Under the pieces are notes generated by a model, which made no database searches, was not told where the DNA came from, and worked only from the letters and a program-made list of their open reading frames with translations. Shown piece after piece: positions 8,941-33,551 of a DNA stretch of 64,000 nucleotides (its first letter is position 1; each line of letters opens with the position of its first letter). This stretch comes from Streptomyces caniscabiei (lineage in GTDB: Bacteria; Actinomycetota; Actinomycetes; Streptomycetales; Streptomycetaceae). The position numbers and the translations under genes are program-made. The stretch spans positions 62,001 to 126,000 of the forward strand of contig NZ_JABXWI010000016.1 of NCBI RefSeq assembly GCF_014930365.1, written 5' to 3'.

Positions 8941-10748
8941 CCACCACGGCCGACCTGGAGTCCCTGCTCGCCGCCCACGAGGACGGCGTCTTCTCGCCCG
9001 GGACGCTCGCCGGACTCGACGAACGGGAGGAGTTCCCCGACGAGGCGGTCCGCGTCCTCGACGACGCCGGGCTGCCCGCCCACTACGTGCTGCCCGAGGA
9101 CGGTGACTTCGCCGAGACGGTACGGCTGCTGCGCGCGGTCGCCCGCCGCGATCTGACCGTCGCCATCGCGCACGGCAAGACGTTCCTCGGCGCGGCACCG
9201 GTGTGGGTGGCCGGCACTCCGGCACAGGCCACCCGCCTCGCCGCGCACGTCCGCGCCGGCGAACCGGTCTGCTGGGGCCTGACCGAACGCGACCACGGCG
9301 CCGACCTGCTCGCGGGCGAACTGACGGCGACACCGGACGAGACCGGGGCCGGAGCCGGTGGCGTCGAGACCGGCCCCGGCGGCGTCGGGCCCACGACCGG
9401 TGCACCCGGTGCCGGTGCACCCGGTGCACCCGGTGCGGCCGGTGGCTGGCGGCTCACCGGGGAGAAGTGGCTCATCAACAACGCCACCCGCGCCGCCCTC
9501 GCCTGTGTCCTCGCCCGCACCGACCCGGCGGGCGGCGCGCGCGGCTTCAGCCTCTTCCTGGTGGACCGGCGGGGGCTGCCCGAGGGGACCTGGCGCAGCC
9601 TGCCGAAGGTCCGCACGCACGGCATCCGCGGCGCCGACATCAGCGGCTTCGCCCTGGACCGCGCCCGCGTCCCCGCCGACGCACTCGTCGGGGAGGAGGG
9701 CGACGGCATCCCCGTGGTCCTCAAGACGCTCCAGCTCACCCGCGTCGCCTGCGCCGCGCTCTCCCTCGGCGCCGCCGATCACGCCCTCGGCCTGGCCCGG
9801 GACTTCGCGGCCGGCCGCGAACTGTACGGCCGCCGCCTCGCCGACGTCCCGCACGTCCGCCGCATCCTCGGCCGCGCGGCCGCCGCCGCGCTCACCGCCG
9901 AGGCGGTCAGCCTGCTCTCCGCCCGCTCGGTGCACACCCTGCCCGGGGAACTGAGCGCGATCTCCGCGATCACCAAGGCCTACGTCCCGACACTCACCCA
10001 GGAGACCCTCGGCTCGCTCGGTGAACTGCTCGGCGTACGCGGCTTCCTCACCTCGCCCCCGGGCGGCGGCTTCGCCAAGCTGGAGCGCGACCACCGCATC
10101 TGCGCCGTCTTCGACGGCAGCACGGCCGTCAACCGCGCCGCCCTCCTCAACCAACTGCCGCGCCTGACACGCCAGTTGAGCCGTCGCAGGGCCGACGGCG
10201 AGGGGCTGCGCTCCGCCGCCGACCTCACGGCCCCGCTGCCCCCGTTCGACCCGGCCAGGCTGACCCTGCTGTCCGTGACCGGTTGCAGCGCCGTACAGGC
10301 CCTGCCCGACCTGGCGGCCCGCGCACGGACGCGGACGACCGCCCGGACCGCCCCGCTCCTCGACCGCCTGCTGGTCGAACTGGCCCGCCTGGAAGCGGAG
10401 TCGGCGGACTTCCTGCCGGTCGCGGGCGGCCTCCCCAGCACGGCGTTCCCCCTCGCCGAGGCATACGAACGCGCCTACGCCGCGGCCGCCTGCCTGCTGC
10501 TGTGGCTGGAGAACCCGCCCCTGCGCACCGGCCGGCTCGGCGCGGACGACCTGTGGCTGCGGGCCTGCCTCACCACCCTGCTGGGCGAAAACGGCGGCGA
10601 GGAAGGCCGCGAAAACGGCGGCGAGGAAGGCGGCGAGGAAGGCCGCAAGGAACGCGGCCAGGAAGGCGGCGACGTCTTCGACGCCCTCGCCGAGGTCGTC
10701 CTCCAGGGCCCCGCACCGGAGTTCACCCTGTCGGGAGGTGCCGCATGA
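8937..10748 (+). CDS. Acyl-CoA dehydrogenase-like desaturase 1 of the lipid starter
   Basis: 603 aa, starting at the ATGA overlap with the ligase. Acyl-CoA dehydrogenase core motifs are visible: LTERDHGADL (FAD/substrate loop), GEKWLINNATRA, LPKVRTHGIRGADISGF, and the alpha-helical C-terminal part with GRELYGRRLADVPHVR. Two low-complexity insertions stand out: a Gly/Ala/Pro stretch near residues 138-170 and a Gly/Glu/Asn/Arg stretch near 550-578, both made of DNA tandem repeats. Next to a FAAL and an ACP, such enzymes introduce double bonds into the ACP-bound fatty acid, as in ramoplanin and enduracidin clusters. Ordinary beta-oxidation is less likely because of the context. Confidence 0.88.
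   Translation: MTTTADLESLLAAHEDGVFSPGTLAGLDEREEFPDEAVRVLDDAGLPAHYVLPEDGDFAETVRLLRAVARRDLTVAIAHGKTFLGAAPVWVAGTPAQATRLAAHVRAGEPVCWGLTERDHGADLLAGELTATPDETGAGAGGVETGPGGVGPTTGAPGAGAPGAPGAAGGWRLTGEKWLINNATRAALACVLARTDPAGGARGFSLFLVDRRGLPEGTWRSLPKVRTHGIRGADISGFALDRARVPADALVGEEGDGIPVVLKTLQLTRVACAALSLGAADHALGLARDFAAGRELYGRRLADVPHVRRILGRAAAAALTAEAVSLLSARSVHTLPGELSAISAITKAYVPTLTQETLGSLGELLGVRGFLTSPPGGGFAKLERDHRICAVFDGSTAVNRAALLNQLPRLTRQLSRRRADGEGLRSAADLTAPLPPFDPARLTLLSVTGCSAVQALPDLAARARTRTTARTAPLLDRLLVELARLEAESADFLPVAGGLPSTAFPLAEAYERAYAAAACLLLWLENPPLRTGRLGADDLWLRACLTTLLGENGGEEGRENGGEEGGEEGRKERGQEGGDVFDALAEVVLQGPAPEFTLSGGAA
9399..9444 (+). repeat. In-frame GGTGCACCC-type repeat in dehydrogenase 1
   Basis: Units of GGTGCACCC and GGTGCC alternate over ~45 bp and encode a Gly-Ala-Pro run (GAPGAGAPGAPGA). 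This interrupts the otherwise normal dehydrogenase fold, probably as a surface loop. Confidence 0.8.
10585..10671 (+). repeat. In-frame Gly/Glu-coding repeat in dehydrogenase 1
   Basis: A unit of ~21 bp built from GGCGAGGAAGGC and CGCGAAAACGGC is repeated about three times with drift, encoding ENGGEEG-type residues close to the C-terminus. The run is highly charged and probably disordered. Confidence 0.8.
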
Positions 10749-12457
10749 CCACCGCAACGGGCCTCGCCCCCAAGCGCGCCGACGAACTGGAGCACCTGCT
10801 CGGCCGTCTCGCCGACCCGGGCAACCCGACCGGCGCGAGCGCGATCCTCGCCGCCGACGAACGCGCCGAGACGCTCACCGCCGGGGAGTCGCTGCTGCAC
10901 TCCTACGGGCTGAACGCCGAGTTCGTCCCGCCCGAGCTGGGCGGCCGCCTGGACCGGGCCGACCACCTCGCCGAGGTGATGCGCTCGCTCTACCGCCGCG
11001 ACCCCGCGCTCGGCCTCGGCTACGGCGCCAGCTCGCTCATCGCCGGCGTCACCCTGTGGACCGCCGGCGACGAACGCCGGCGCGGGCACGCCGCCCGGCT
11101 GCTCCTGGACGGCCGGCGCATCGCCATCGCCTTCCACGAACTGGCGCACGGCAACGACATGGCGGGCACGGAGTTCACCGCGACCAGCGGGGCCGACGGC
11201 TCGCTCCGGCTCAGCGGCCGCAAGGAGGTCGTCACCAACATCCGGCGCGCCGACGCCCTGGTCGTCCTCGCCCGCACCGACCCCCGGCCCGGGCCGCGCA
11301 GCCACAGTCTGGTCCTCGTCGACCGGGCGGACGCCGACCCGGCACACCTGACCGACCTGCCGCGCTTCGGCACCGTCGGCATGCGCGGGGTCCAGCTCGG
11401 CGGCCTGGTCTTCGACGAACTGCCCGTGCCCGCCTCCGCGATCCTCGGCCCGGTCGGCTCCGGTCTCGAAACCGCGCTGAAGGCCCTGCAGATCACCCGC
11501 ACGGTCCTGCCCACGATGGCCACCGGCATCCTCGACACCGGACTGCGCATCGCCGTCGATCACCTGACGGGGCGCCGGTTGTACGGCGGAGCCGCCACCG
11601 ACATCCCGCACGTCCGCTCGGAGCTGGCCGCCGTCTTCGCCGACCTGCTGCGCGCCGAGGCGTTCGGCGCGGTCGGCGCCCGCGCGCTGCACCTGGTGCC
11701 CGGCGCGGCGAGCGTGTACGCCTCGGCGGTCAAGTTCGAGGTGTCCCGGCTGCTCCTCGGGGCCATGGACCGGCTCGCGGCCCTCCTCGGCGCCCACTTC
11801 TACCTGCGCGAGGGGCCGACCGCGCTCTTCCAGAAGCTGTTGCGCGACCTCGCCCCCGTCGGTTTCGGGCACATCGCGCGCGCCGCCTGCCAGATGAGCC
11901 TGCTGCCCCAGCTCCCGCTGCTGGCCCGCCGCACCTGGGCGGGCCCCGGCACCGAGCCGCCCGGCGACCTGTGCGCGCTCGCGGAGGCGCTGCCGCCCCT
12001 GCGCCACGACCGGCTGGCCCTGCACGCCGGGGGCCGCGACCCCGTGACCGGGTCGCTGCACGCCCTGGCCGACGCGCCCTGGGCGGCCGAGCACGCGGAC
12101 CTGCGTACGGCCGTCGCCGCCGACCGCGCCGACCTGGCGGAACTGGCCGCCGTGTGCGGGTCGTTGTCGCCGGTGGACCTCGGCGTCGACGCCCGCCCCG
12201 AGCACTACGACCTGGTCACCCGGTATGTGCGCCTGCTGTCCCGGACCGCCTGCGTCCAGGTCTGGCGGCACGCCCCGCCGGGCGGTTTCCTGGCCGACCC
12301 CGCCTGGCTGCGCGCGGCCCTGCACCGCTCGGCGCCCGGCCCGTACGGACCCGGCCCCCTGCCCGCCCCGGTCGAGGCCACGCTCTTCGCCGAGCTCCTG
12401 GACCGCCGGGACACCGGCCGCTCCTTCGGCCTGACGGGCAGACCACTCGCCGTCTGA
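10745..12457 (+). CDS. Acyl-CoA dehydrogenase-like desaturase 2 of the lipid starter
   Basis: 570 aa, ATGA overlap with the preceding gene. It is a paralogue of the upstream dehydrogenase: FHELAHGNDMAGTEF replaces the LTERDHGADL loop, LSGRKEVVTNIRRAD, LPRFGTVGMRGVQLGGL and GRRLYGGAATDIPHVR follow in the same order. It lacks the long low-complexity insertions of its neighbour. In ramoplanin/enduracidin-type systems two such dehydrogenases accompany the FAAL and ACP, and the lipid is a 2,4-diene; the same outcome is inferred here. It could instead act on a different chain position or be regulatory, which sequence alone cannot settle. Confidence 0.86.
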   Translation: MTTATGLAPKRADELEHLLGRLADPGNPTGASAILAADERAETLTAGESLLHSYGLNAEFVPPELGGRLDRADHLAEVMRSLYRRDPALGLGYGASSLIAGVTLWTAGDERRRGHAARLLLDGRRIAIAFHELAHGNDMAGTEFTATSGADGSLRLSGRKEVVTNIRRADALVVLARTDPRPGPRSHSLVLVDRADADPAHLTDLPRFGTVGMRGVQLGGLVFDELPVPASAILGPVGSGLETALKALQITRTVLPTMATGILDTGLRIAVDHLTGRRLYGGAATDIPHVRSELAAVFADLLRAEAFGAVGARALHLVPGAASVYASAVKFEVSRLLLGAMDRLAALLGAHFYLREGPTALFQKLLRDLAPVGFGHIARAACQMSLLPQLPLLARRTWAGPGTEPPGDLCALAEALPPLRHDRLALHAGGRDPVTGSLHALADAPWAAEHADLRTAVAADRADLAELAAVCGSLSPVDLGVDARPEHYDLVTRYVRLLSRTACVQVWRHAPPGGFLADPAWLRAALHRSAPGPYGPGPLPAPVEATLFAELLDRRDTGRSFGLTGRPLAV

Positions 12458-12497
12458 CGCCCGTCGGCTGCCGTCGGCCGCCCGCCGGGCTCCCTCT

Positions 12498-12530
12498 GAC
12501 GCGAGTCCGACGCGAGTCCGACGCGAGTCC
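12498..12530 (+). repeat. 11-bp tandem repeat (three copies) upstream of the ACP gene
   Basis: Three perfect copies of GACGCGAGTCC occupy 12498-12530 inside the 261-bp gap between dehydrogenase 2 and the ACP gene. The rest of this gap shows no gene and no clear promoter. Confidence 0.9.
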
Positions 12531-12718
12531 GACGGAGGGGCCGTACGCCGCCGGTGTCCGGGCCCGCCGAGGCCGTATGCCGTCCGCCGGTCGTCCGCCC
12601 GTGACGGGAGGCGTCGCGGCGCTCCCGTGACGCGGTCCGTCGTCGCGCCCGGCTGCTCGCCGCCGTGCGCTCCCGCCTTCGTCCCTCCTCACCCACCGCT
12701 CAGAAAGAGACCCCCCTC

Positions 12719-13006
12719 ATGACCGCTGGCAACCGAGACGTGCACACCTGGCTGACCGCGCGTGTGGCGACCTATCTGCGCCGTTCGCCGGAGGACATCG
12801 ACACGTCCGTACCGCTGGCCGACTACGGCCTGGACTCCCTCACGGCGCTGGCCATCACCGCCGACATCGAGGACGAGTTCGAGGTCACCGTCGACGACGC
12901 ACTGACCTGGGACCACCCCACGGTCGACGCGCTGAGCGCGGCCCTGTCCGAACTGGTGGGCGGGCAGCAGGCAGCGGCGGCGGGCACGAGCGAGAAGCAG
13001 GCCTGA
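12719..13006 (+). CDS. Acyl carrier protein for the fatty acid starter
   Basis: 95 aa. Carrier-protein fold with the phosphopantetheine site DYGLDSLTAL and acidic helix II; length and acidity fit a free-standing ACP. ATG at 12719 preceded by the modest ribosome site AAAGAG. The stop is two bases before the NRPS start, so the two are translationally coupled. It is the expected acceptor of the acyl-adenylate made by the FAAL, the site of desaturation by the two dehydrogenases, and the donor of the acyl chain to the first condensation domain of the NRPS (established for daptomycin- and ramoplanin-type lipopeptides; inferred here). Confidence 0.92.
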   Translation: MTAGNRDVHTWLTARVATYLRRSPEDIDTSVPLADYGLDSLTALAITADIEDEFEVTVDDALTWDHPTVDALSAALSELVGGQQAAAAGTSEKQA

Positions 13007-13008
13007 CG

Positions 13009-29571
<16,563 letters not shown>

Positions 29572-29643
29572 CGCGAGCCGCGCGAACCGACGCCGAGGGT
29601 GCCCGCCGCCCTCGGCCCCCATGCCCACACCCCACACCCCACA

Positions 29644-29668
29644 CCCGGGAGGCGAAGCGCCTCCCGGG
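29644..29668 (+). terminator. Strong hairpin between NRPS and MbtH genes
   Basis: CCCGGGAGGCG pairs with its exact complement to give an 11-bp stem with a 3-base loop (29655-29657). No T-run follows, as is usual in Streptomyces. It could attenuate read-through from the giant NRPS gene into the MbtH/oxygenase genes. Confidence 0.7.
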
Positions 29669-29693
29669 CTCCGGAAAGGAACACCGACCCGCC

Positions 29694-29903
29694 ATGACCA
29701 ACCCCTTCGAGAACCCCGACGGCACCTACCTGGTCCTGGTCAACGACGAGGGCCGGCACTCGCTGTGGCCCGACTTCACCGCCGTGCCCGCCGGCTGGAC
29801 CACCGCCTTCGGCCCGGAGAACCGCACCGCCTGCCTGGAGTACGTCGAACGCGAGTGGACCGACCTGCGGCCCAAGAGCCTCGTCCGGGCCATGGGCGAG
29901 TGA
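29694..29903 (+). CDS. MbtH-like protein
   Basis: 69 aa. NPFENPDGTYLVLVNDEGRH, SLWPDF, VPAGW and a C-terminal EYVEREWTDLRPKSL are the conserved MbtH features. The ATG at 29694 follows GGAAAGGAAC. MbtH proteins bind adenylation domains and are needed for folding or activity of many actinobacterial NRPSs. It is placed right after the NRPS gene and is expected to serve its four A domains and perhaps the minus-strand A domain. Confidence 0.97.
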   Translation: MTNPFENPDGTYLVLVNDEGRHSLWPDFTAVPAGWTTAFGPENRTACLEYVEREWTDLRPKSLVRAMGE

Positions 29904-29934
29904 CGCGGACACAGCGGACGAAGGGAACACGCAC

Positions 29935-30936
29935 GTGAGCAGCGTCGAGATGACGCAGGCACCGTACGCCCCGGCGAGCGCCGACGGCACGGTGCGGTAC
30001 GACGCCCGCACCCTGGCCCGGCTCGGCCATGTGACGGCGGAACTGCTGGACCAGTCCGGCGACCGGGTCGACGATCCGGCCTGGGTGGCCCTCGCCCGGC
30101 ACGCCTGGGAGGACGTCCCCACCGAAATACGGCGCACCGTACGGGAGTTCCGCAGGCACTCGGGCCCCGACGGCGCCCTCGTCCTGCGGAGGCTCCCCAT
30201 CGGCGCCGTACGCCTGCCGCCGACCCCGATGGTGAAGGGATCGGTGCAGCGCGTCCCGTCCCTGCCCGCGGCGACCCTGCTGCTGTTCGCGGCCGGGCTC
30301 GGCGATCCGGCCGCGTTCGCGGCGGAGAAGTCCGGAGCCCTCGTCCAGGACGTCGTGCCGGTGCCCGGTCAGGAGACGGTCCAGGGCAACGTCGGCTCGG
30401 TCGAACTCACCTTCCACACCGAGAACGCCTTCCACCCCCACCGTCCCGACTACGTCATGCTGCTGTGCCTGCGCCCCGACCACGAGGGCACGGCCGAACT
30501 GCGCACCAGCTGCGCCCGGCGCGTCCTGCCACTGCTGACCCCCGGCACCCGCGAGGCGCTCGGCAGGCGCGAGTACCTCACCGAGGCGCCGCCGTCCTTC
30601 GGACCGGCCGGCGAGGGCACCGCGCACGCCGTGCTCACCGGCGATCCGGACGACCCCGACTGGTGCTTCGACGAGGCGGCCACCAAGGCGGTGACCCACG
30701 AGGGCCGGGCCGCCCTCGCCGAACTCGCCGAGGTGGCGCACCGCACGTACACCGGGGTACTGCTGCGCCCCGGCGACCTGGCCGTCGTCGACAACCGGAT
30801 CACCCTGCACGGCCGTTCGGCGTTCACCCCGCGCTACGACGGTCATGACCGCTGGCTCCAGCGGACGTTCGCCTTCAGCGACCTGCGCCGTTCCCGCGAT
30901 CACCGTCCTGGTGACGGAACCGTGCTGGTCAAGTGA
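29935..30936 (+). CDS. Fe(II)/2-oxoglutarate oxygenase, asparagine beta-hydroxylase-like
   Basis: 333 aa, the usual length of the AsnO/VioC (clavaminate synthase-like) group. Metal ligands are HTE (His161, Glu163) in the segment LTFHTENAFHPHRPDY and distal His292 in DNRITLHGRSAF; the 2-oxoglutarate-binding Arg lies in DRWLQRTF (306 or 310). AsnO-type enzymes hydroxylate free Asn (or Arg) at C3 before the NRPS uses it. With two Asn-like A domains in the preceding NRPS, formation of 3-hydroxyasparagine is the best guess. GTG start at 29935 after GAAGGGA. The coding density and spacing place it in the NRPS operon. Confidence 0.88.
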   Translation: MSSVEMTQAPYAPASADGTVRYDARTLARLGHVTAELLDQSGDRVDDPAWVALARHAWEDVPTEIRRTVREFRRHSGPDGALVLRRLPIGAVRLPPTPMVKGSVQRVPSLPAATLLLFAAGLGDPAAFAAEKSGALVQDVVPVPGQETVQGNVGSVELTFHTENAFHPHRPDYVMLLCLRPDHEGTAELRTSCARRVLPLLTPGTREALGRREYLTEAPPSFGPAGEGTAHAVLTGDPDDPDWCFDEAATKAVTHEGRAALAELAEVAHRTYTGVLLRPGDLAVVDNRITLHGRSAFTPRYDGHDRWLQRTFAFSDLRRSRDHRPGDGTVLVK

Positions 30937-31001
30937 CTCCTCATATGACGTCGGCCCCCGACACGTCACGTGAATCGCCGACATGAAAGGTACGTGCTGA
31001 C

Positions 31002-32270
31002 ATGACCGAGACCGACCGGCCGCCCCTCACGGTGTTCGAACGTCACGAGTCGAACGTACGCAGCTACTGCCGTGACTTCCCGGTGGTCCTCGCACGCGCC
31101 GCCGGACACCACCTCTGGGACACCTCCGGGCGCCGCTACACGGACCTGCTGTGCGGCGCGGGGTCGCTCAACTACGGCCACAACCCGCCCGCGATCGTCG
31201 AGCGGGTGGCGGCCTACCTCGCGGCCGGCGGCCCAGTGCAGTCGCTGGACCTGCACACCACGGCCAAGGCCGACTTCCTGGACCGGTTCACCCGCCTCGT
31301 CCTTCAGCCGCGCGGTCTCGGCGACCACGTCGTCCAGTTCCCCGGGCCGGCCGGAACGCTCGCCGTCGAGGCCGCGCTGAAGCTGGCCCGCAAGGTCACC
31401 GGGCGCACCGAGGTGATCGCGTTCACCGGGGGCTTCCACGGCGCGTCCCTCGGCGCCCTCGCCGCCACGACCTCCCCACTGCTGCGCGGCGCGGCGGGCG
31501 TACCGCTGACCGACGTCACGATCCTCCCGTACGGCGACGCGGCCGGGCCCGATCCGTTCGCCGCCCTGGAAGACGCCCTCGGCCCGGGCGCGGCGACGCC
31601 CCCGCCCGCCGCGGTCCTGCTGGAGACGGTCCAGGGCGAGGGCGGACTGCACACCGCTCCCCGCGCGTGGCTGGCCCGGATCCGCGAACTCGCCGACGCC
31701 ACCGGCGCGTTGGTCGTCGTGGACGACATCCAGGCGGGCTGCGGACGTACCGGTACCTTCTTCAGCTTCGAGGACGCCCCCGAACTCCGCCCCGACCTGG
31801 TCTGTCTGTCGAAGTCCCTCAGCGGGATGGGGCTGCCGATGGCGGCGCTGCTGATCCGGCGTGACCTCGACCGGTGGGCCCCCGGCGAGCACAACGGCAC
31901 GTTCCGTGGCAACAACCTCGCCTTCGTGGCGGGCTCCGCGGCACTGGATCACTGGACCGACCCGCACTTCACCGACCACGCCGCCGAACTGACCGCCGCG
32001 ATCCGCACCAGCCTCGCGAGCATCGTCGACGCCGTCCCGGCGGGTGCCGTCGAAGTCGTCGGCAAGGGAGCGATGAGCGGGCTGCGGTTCCCCGCCTCCG
32101 AGACGGCCGAGCGGACCCGGGAGGCGTTGTTCCGGGCCGGCGTCGTCGCCGAGACCTCGGGGTCGGGGCACGTACTGAAGCTGCTGCCGCCCCTGACGAT
32201 CTCCCTCACCGAGTGGAAGGAGGCGGCGGACGTCGTGGGCGACACCGTCCAGGCACTCGCCACGCAGTAG
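31002..32270 (+). CDS. Class III aminotransferase resembling diaminobutyrate-2-oxoglutarate transaminase (EctB-like)
   Basis: 422 aa PLP enzyme of fold type I. The N-terminus FERHESNVRSYCRDFP, then GAGSLNYGHNP, VQFPGPAGTLAVEAALKLAR, FTGGFHGASLGALA, VETVQGEGG, VVVDDIQAGCGRTG and the lysine segment CLSKSLSGMGLPM (Lys271) follow EctB in order. EctB makes L-2,4-diaminobutyrate from aspartate semialdehyde. No ectA or ectC is nearby, so diaminobutyrate as an NRPS building block is likely rather than ectoine. An alternative is amination of the aldehyde released by the NRPS reductase. It is the last gene of the plus-strand operon, followed by a strong hairpin. Confidence 0.85.
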   Translation: MTETDRPPLTVFERHESNVRSYCRDFPVVLARAAGHHLWDTSGRRYTDLLCGAGSLNYGHNPPAIVERVAAYLAAGGPVQSLDLHTTAKADFLDRFTRLVLQPRGLGDHVVQFPGPAGTLAVEAALKLARKVTGRTEVIAFTGGFHGASLGALAATTSPLLRGAAGVPLTDVTILPYGDAAGPDPFAALEDALGPGAATPPPAAVLLETVQGEGGLHTAPRAWLARIRELADATGALVVVDDIQAGCGRTGTFFSFEDAPELRPDLVCLSKSLSGMGLPMAALLIRRDLDRWAPGEHNGTFRGNNLAFVAGSAALDHWTDPHFTDHAAELTAAIRTSLASIVDAVPAGAVEVVGKGAMSGLRFPASETAERTREALFRAGVVAETSGSGHVLKLLPPLTISLTEWKEAADVVGDTVQALATQ

Positions 32271-32276
32271 CCGAGA

Positions 32277-32309
32277 GCGCCGCCCCCGTCCCGACGACGG
32301 GGGCGGCGC
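32277..32309. terminator. Bidirectional hairpin terminator at the end of the lipopeptide operon
   Basis: A perfect 14-bp GC stem (32277-32290 with 32296-32309) around loop CCGAC lies between two convergent genes, the aminotransferase and the aldo/keto reductase. It is well placed to stop transcription from both sides and marks the right border of the lipopeptide cluster. Confidence 0.85.
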
Positions 32310-32334
32310 CCACGCACGAACGCGCCCGCGACCG

Positions 32335-33327
32335 CTACCAGGCGAATGCCTCCGGAGACGGTCCCGGTCCGGGGAAGATCTCGTCCAGCCCGGCCAGCAG
32401 CTCCTCGCTCAGCTCCAACTCGACGGCACGCAGGGCGGATTCGAGCTGCTCCGCCGTGCGCGGGCCGACGATCGGGCCGGTGACGCCGGGACGGGTGAGC
32501 AGCCAGGCCAGGGCGGCCTCGCCGGGCTCCACGCCGTGCTTGTCGAGCAGGTCCTCGTAGGCCTGGATCTTCGCGTGCACCTCAGGGCCCGACATGGCGC
32601 CCGCGGCCCGCCCCTCGTCGCGCCGGCCGCCCTTGATCTCCTTCTTCAGGACGCCGCCGAGCGCACCGCCGTGCAGCGGCGACCACGGGATGATGCCGAG
32701 GCCGTACTCCTGCGCGGCCGGGATGACCTCCATCTCGGCGCGGCGCTCGTAGAGGTTGTAGAGGCACTGCTCGCTCACGAGGCCGATGGTGCCGCCGCGT
32801 CGGGCGGCGGTCTCGTTGGCCTGGGCGATCTTGTACCCGGGGAAGTTGGAGGACCCGACGTAGAGGATCTTGCCCTGCTGGATCAGCACGTCGACGGCCT
32901 GCCAGATCTCGTCGAACGGGGTGTCCCGGTCGATGTGGTGGAACTGGTAGACGTCGATGTGGTCGGTCCGCAGCCGCTTGAGCGAGGCGTCCACGGCGCG
33001 CCGTATGTTGACCGCCGACAGCTTGTCGTGGTTGGGCCACGCCGCGTCGTCCGCGCCCATGTTTCCGTACACCTTGGTCGCGAGGACGACCTTGTCGCGA
33101 CGGTCGCCGCCCTTCGCGAACCAGGTGCCGATGATCTCCTCGGTACGGCCCTTGTTCTCGCCCCAGCCGTAGACGTTGGCCGTGTCGACGAAGTTGATGC
33201 CCGCGTCCAGCGCCGCGTCCATGATCGCGTGGCTGTCGCCCTCGTCGGTGTGGGGACCGAAGTTCATGGTGCCGAGGACGAGCCGACTGACCTTCAGCCC
33301 CGTGCGGCCGAGCTGCGTGTATTTCAT
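32335..33327 (-). CDS. Aldo/keto reductase
   Basis: 330 aa from ATG 33327 (a GTG three codons earlier is possible). TIM-barrel AKR motifs: LGRTGLKVSRLVLGTMNFG, DTANVYGWGE with the catalytic Tyr, LATKVYG with the Lys, QFHHIDRDTPFDE with the His, and IVGPRTAEQL at the NADPH site. Such proteins are NADPH-dependent carbonyl reductases of broad specificity, common in Streptomyces chromosomes. It converges on the lipopeptide operon, is separated by a terminator, and is probably not part of it. Its upstream region contains the large palindrome near 33.5 kb. Confidence 0.92.
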   Translation of the reverse strand: MKYTQLGRTGLKVSRLVLGTMNFGPHTDEGDSHAIMDAALDAGINFVDTANVYGWGENKGRTEEIIGTWFAKGGDRRDKVVLATKVYGNMGADDAAWPNHDKLSAVNIRRAVDASLKRLRTDHIDVYQFHHIDRDTPFDEIWQAVDVLIQQGKILYVGSSNFPGYKIAQANETAARRGGTIGLVSEQCLYNLYERRAEMEVIPAAQEYGLGIIPWSPLHGGALGGVLKKEIKGGRRDEGRAAGAMSGPEVHAKIQAYEDLLDKHGVEPGEAALAWLLTRPGVTGPIVGPRTAEQLESALRAVELELSEELLAGLDEIFPGPGPSPEAFAW

Positions 33328-33465
33328 GAACCGCACGCTAGTCGCGTGGAGTGCGCTCTAGGCAAGCCACGACTCGCGTTCCACACAGCAGTGACACACC
33401 CGGGCCGACGTCGGGGCCCGGCACCCCTGCGCGGCCGGTGAGCCGGTGAGCCGACTGCTATCGTG

Positions 33466-33501
33466 ATAGTCAACGATGCACCTAGGTGCATCGTTGACTA
33501 T
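33466..33501. promoter_or_regulatory. Perfect 36-bp palindrome, probable operator
   Basis: Every base of 33466-33483 is complementary to 33484-33501; the centre is ATGCACCTAGGTGCAT and the arms end in ATAGTCAACG / CGTTGACTAT. It lies between two divergent genes, 51 bp ahead of the SGNH hydrolase start I favour and ~140 bp from the reductase start. A dimeric repressor such as the nearby PadR protein is a candidate binder, but a palindrome this long also suggests two stacked sites. Confidence 0.85.
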
Positions 33502-33551
33502 GAGTGTCGGCCGCCACCGTGCCGACGGTGACGACGAGAGGCGGTCCGGCC

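Noticed and set aside
31002..32270. Ectoine biosynthesis locus
   Set aside because: Only the EctB-like gene is present; no ectA, ectC or ectD, and the gene is the tail of the NRPS operon.
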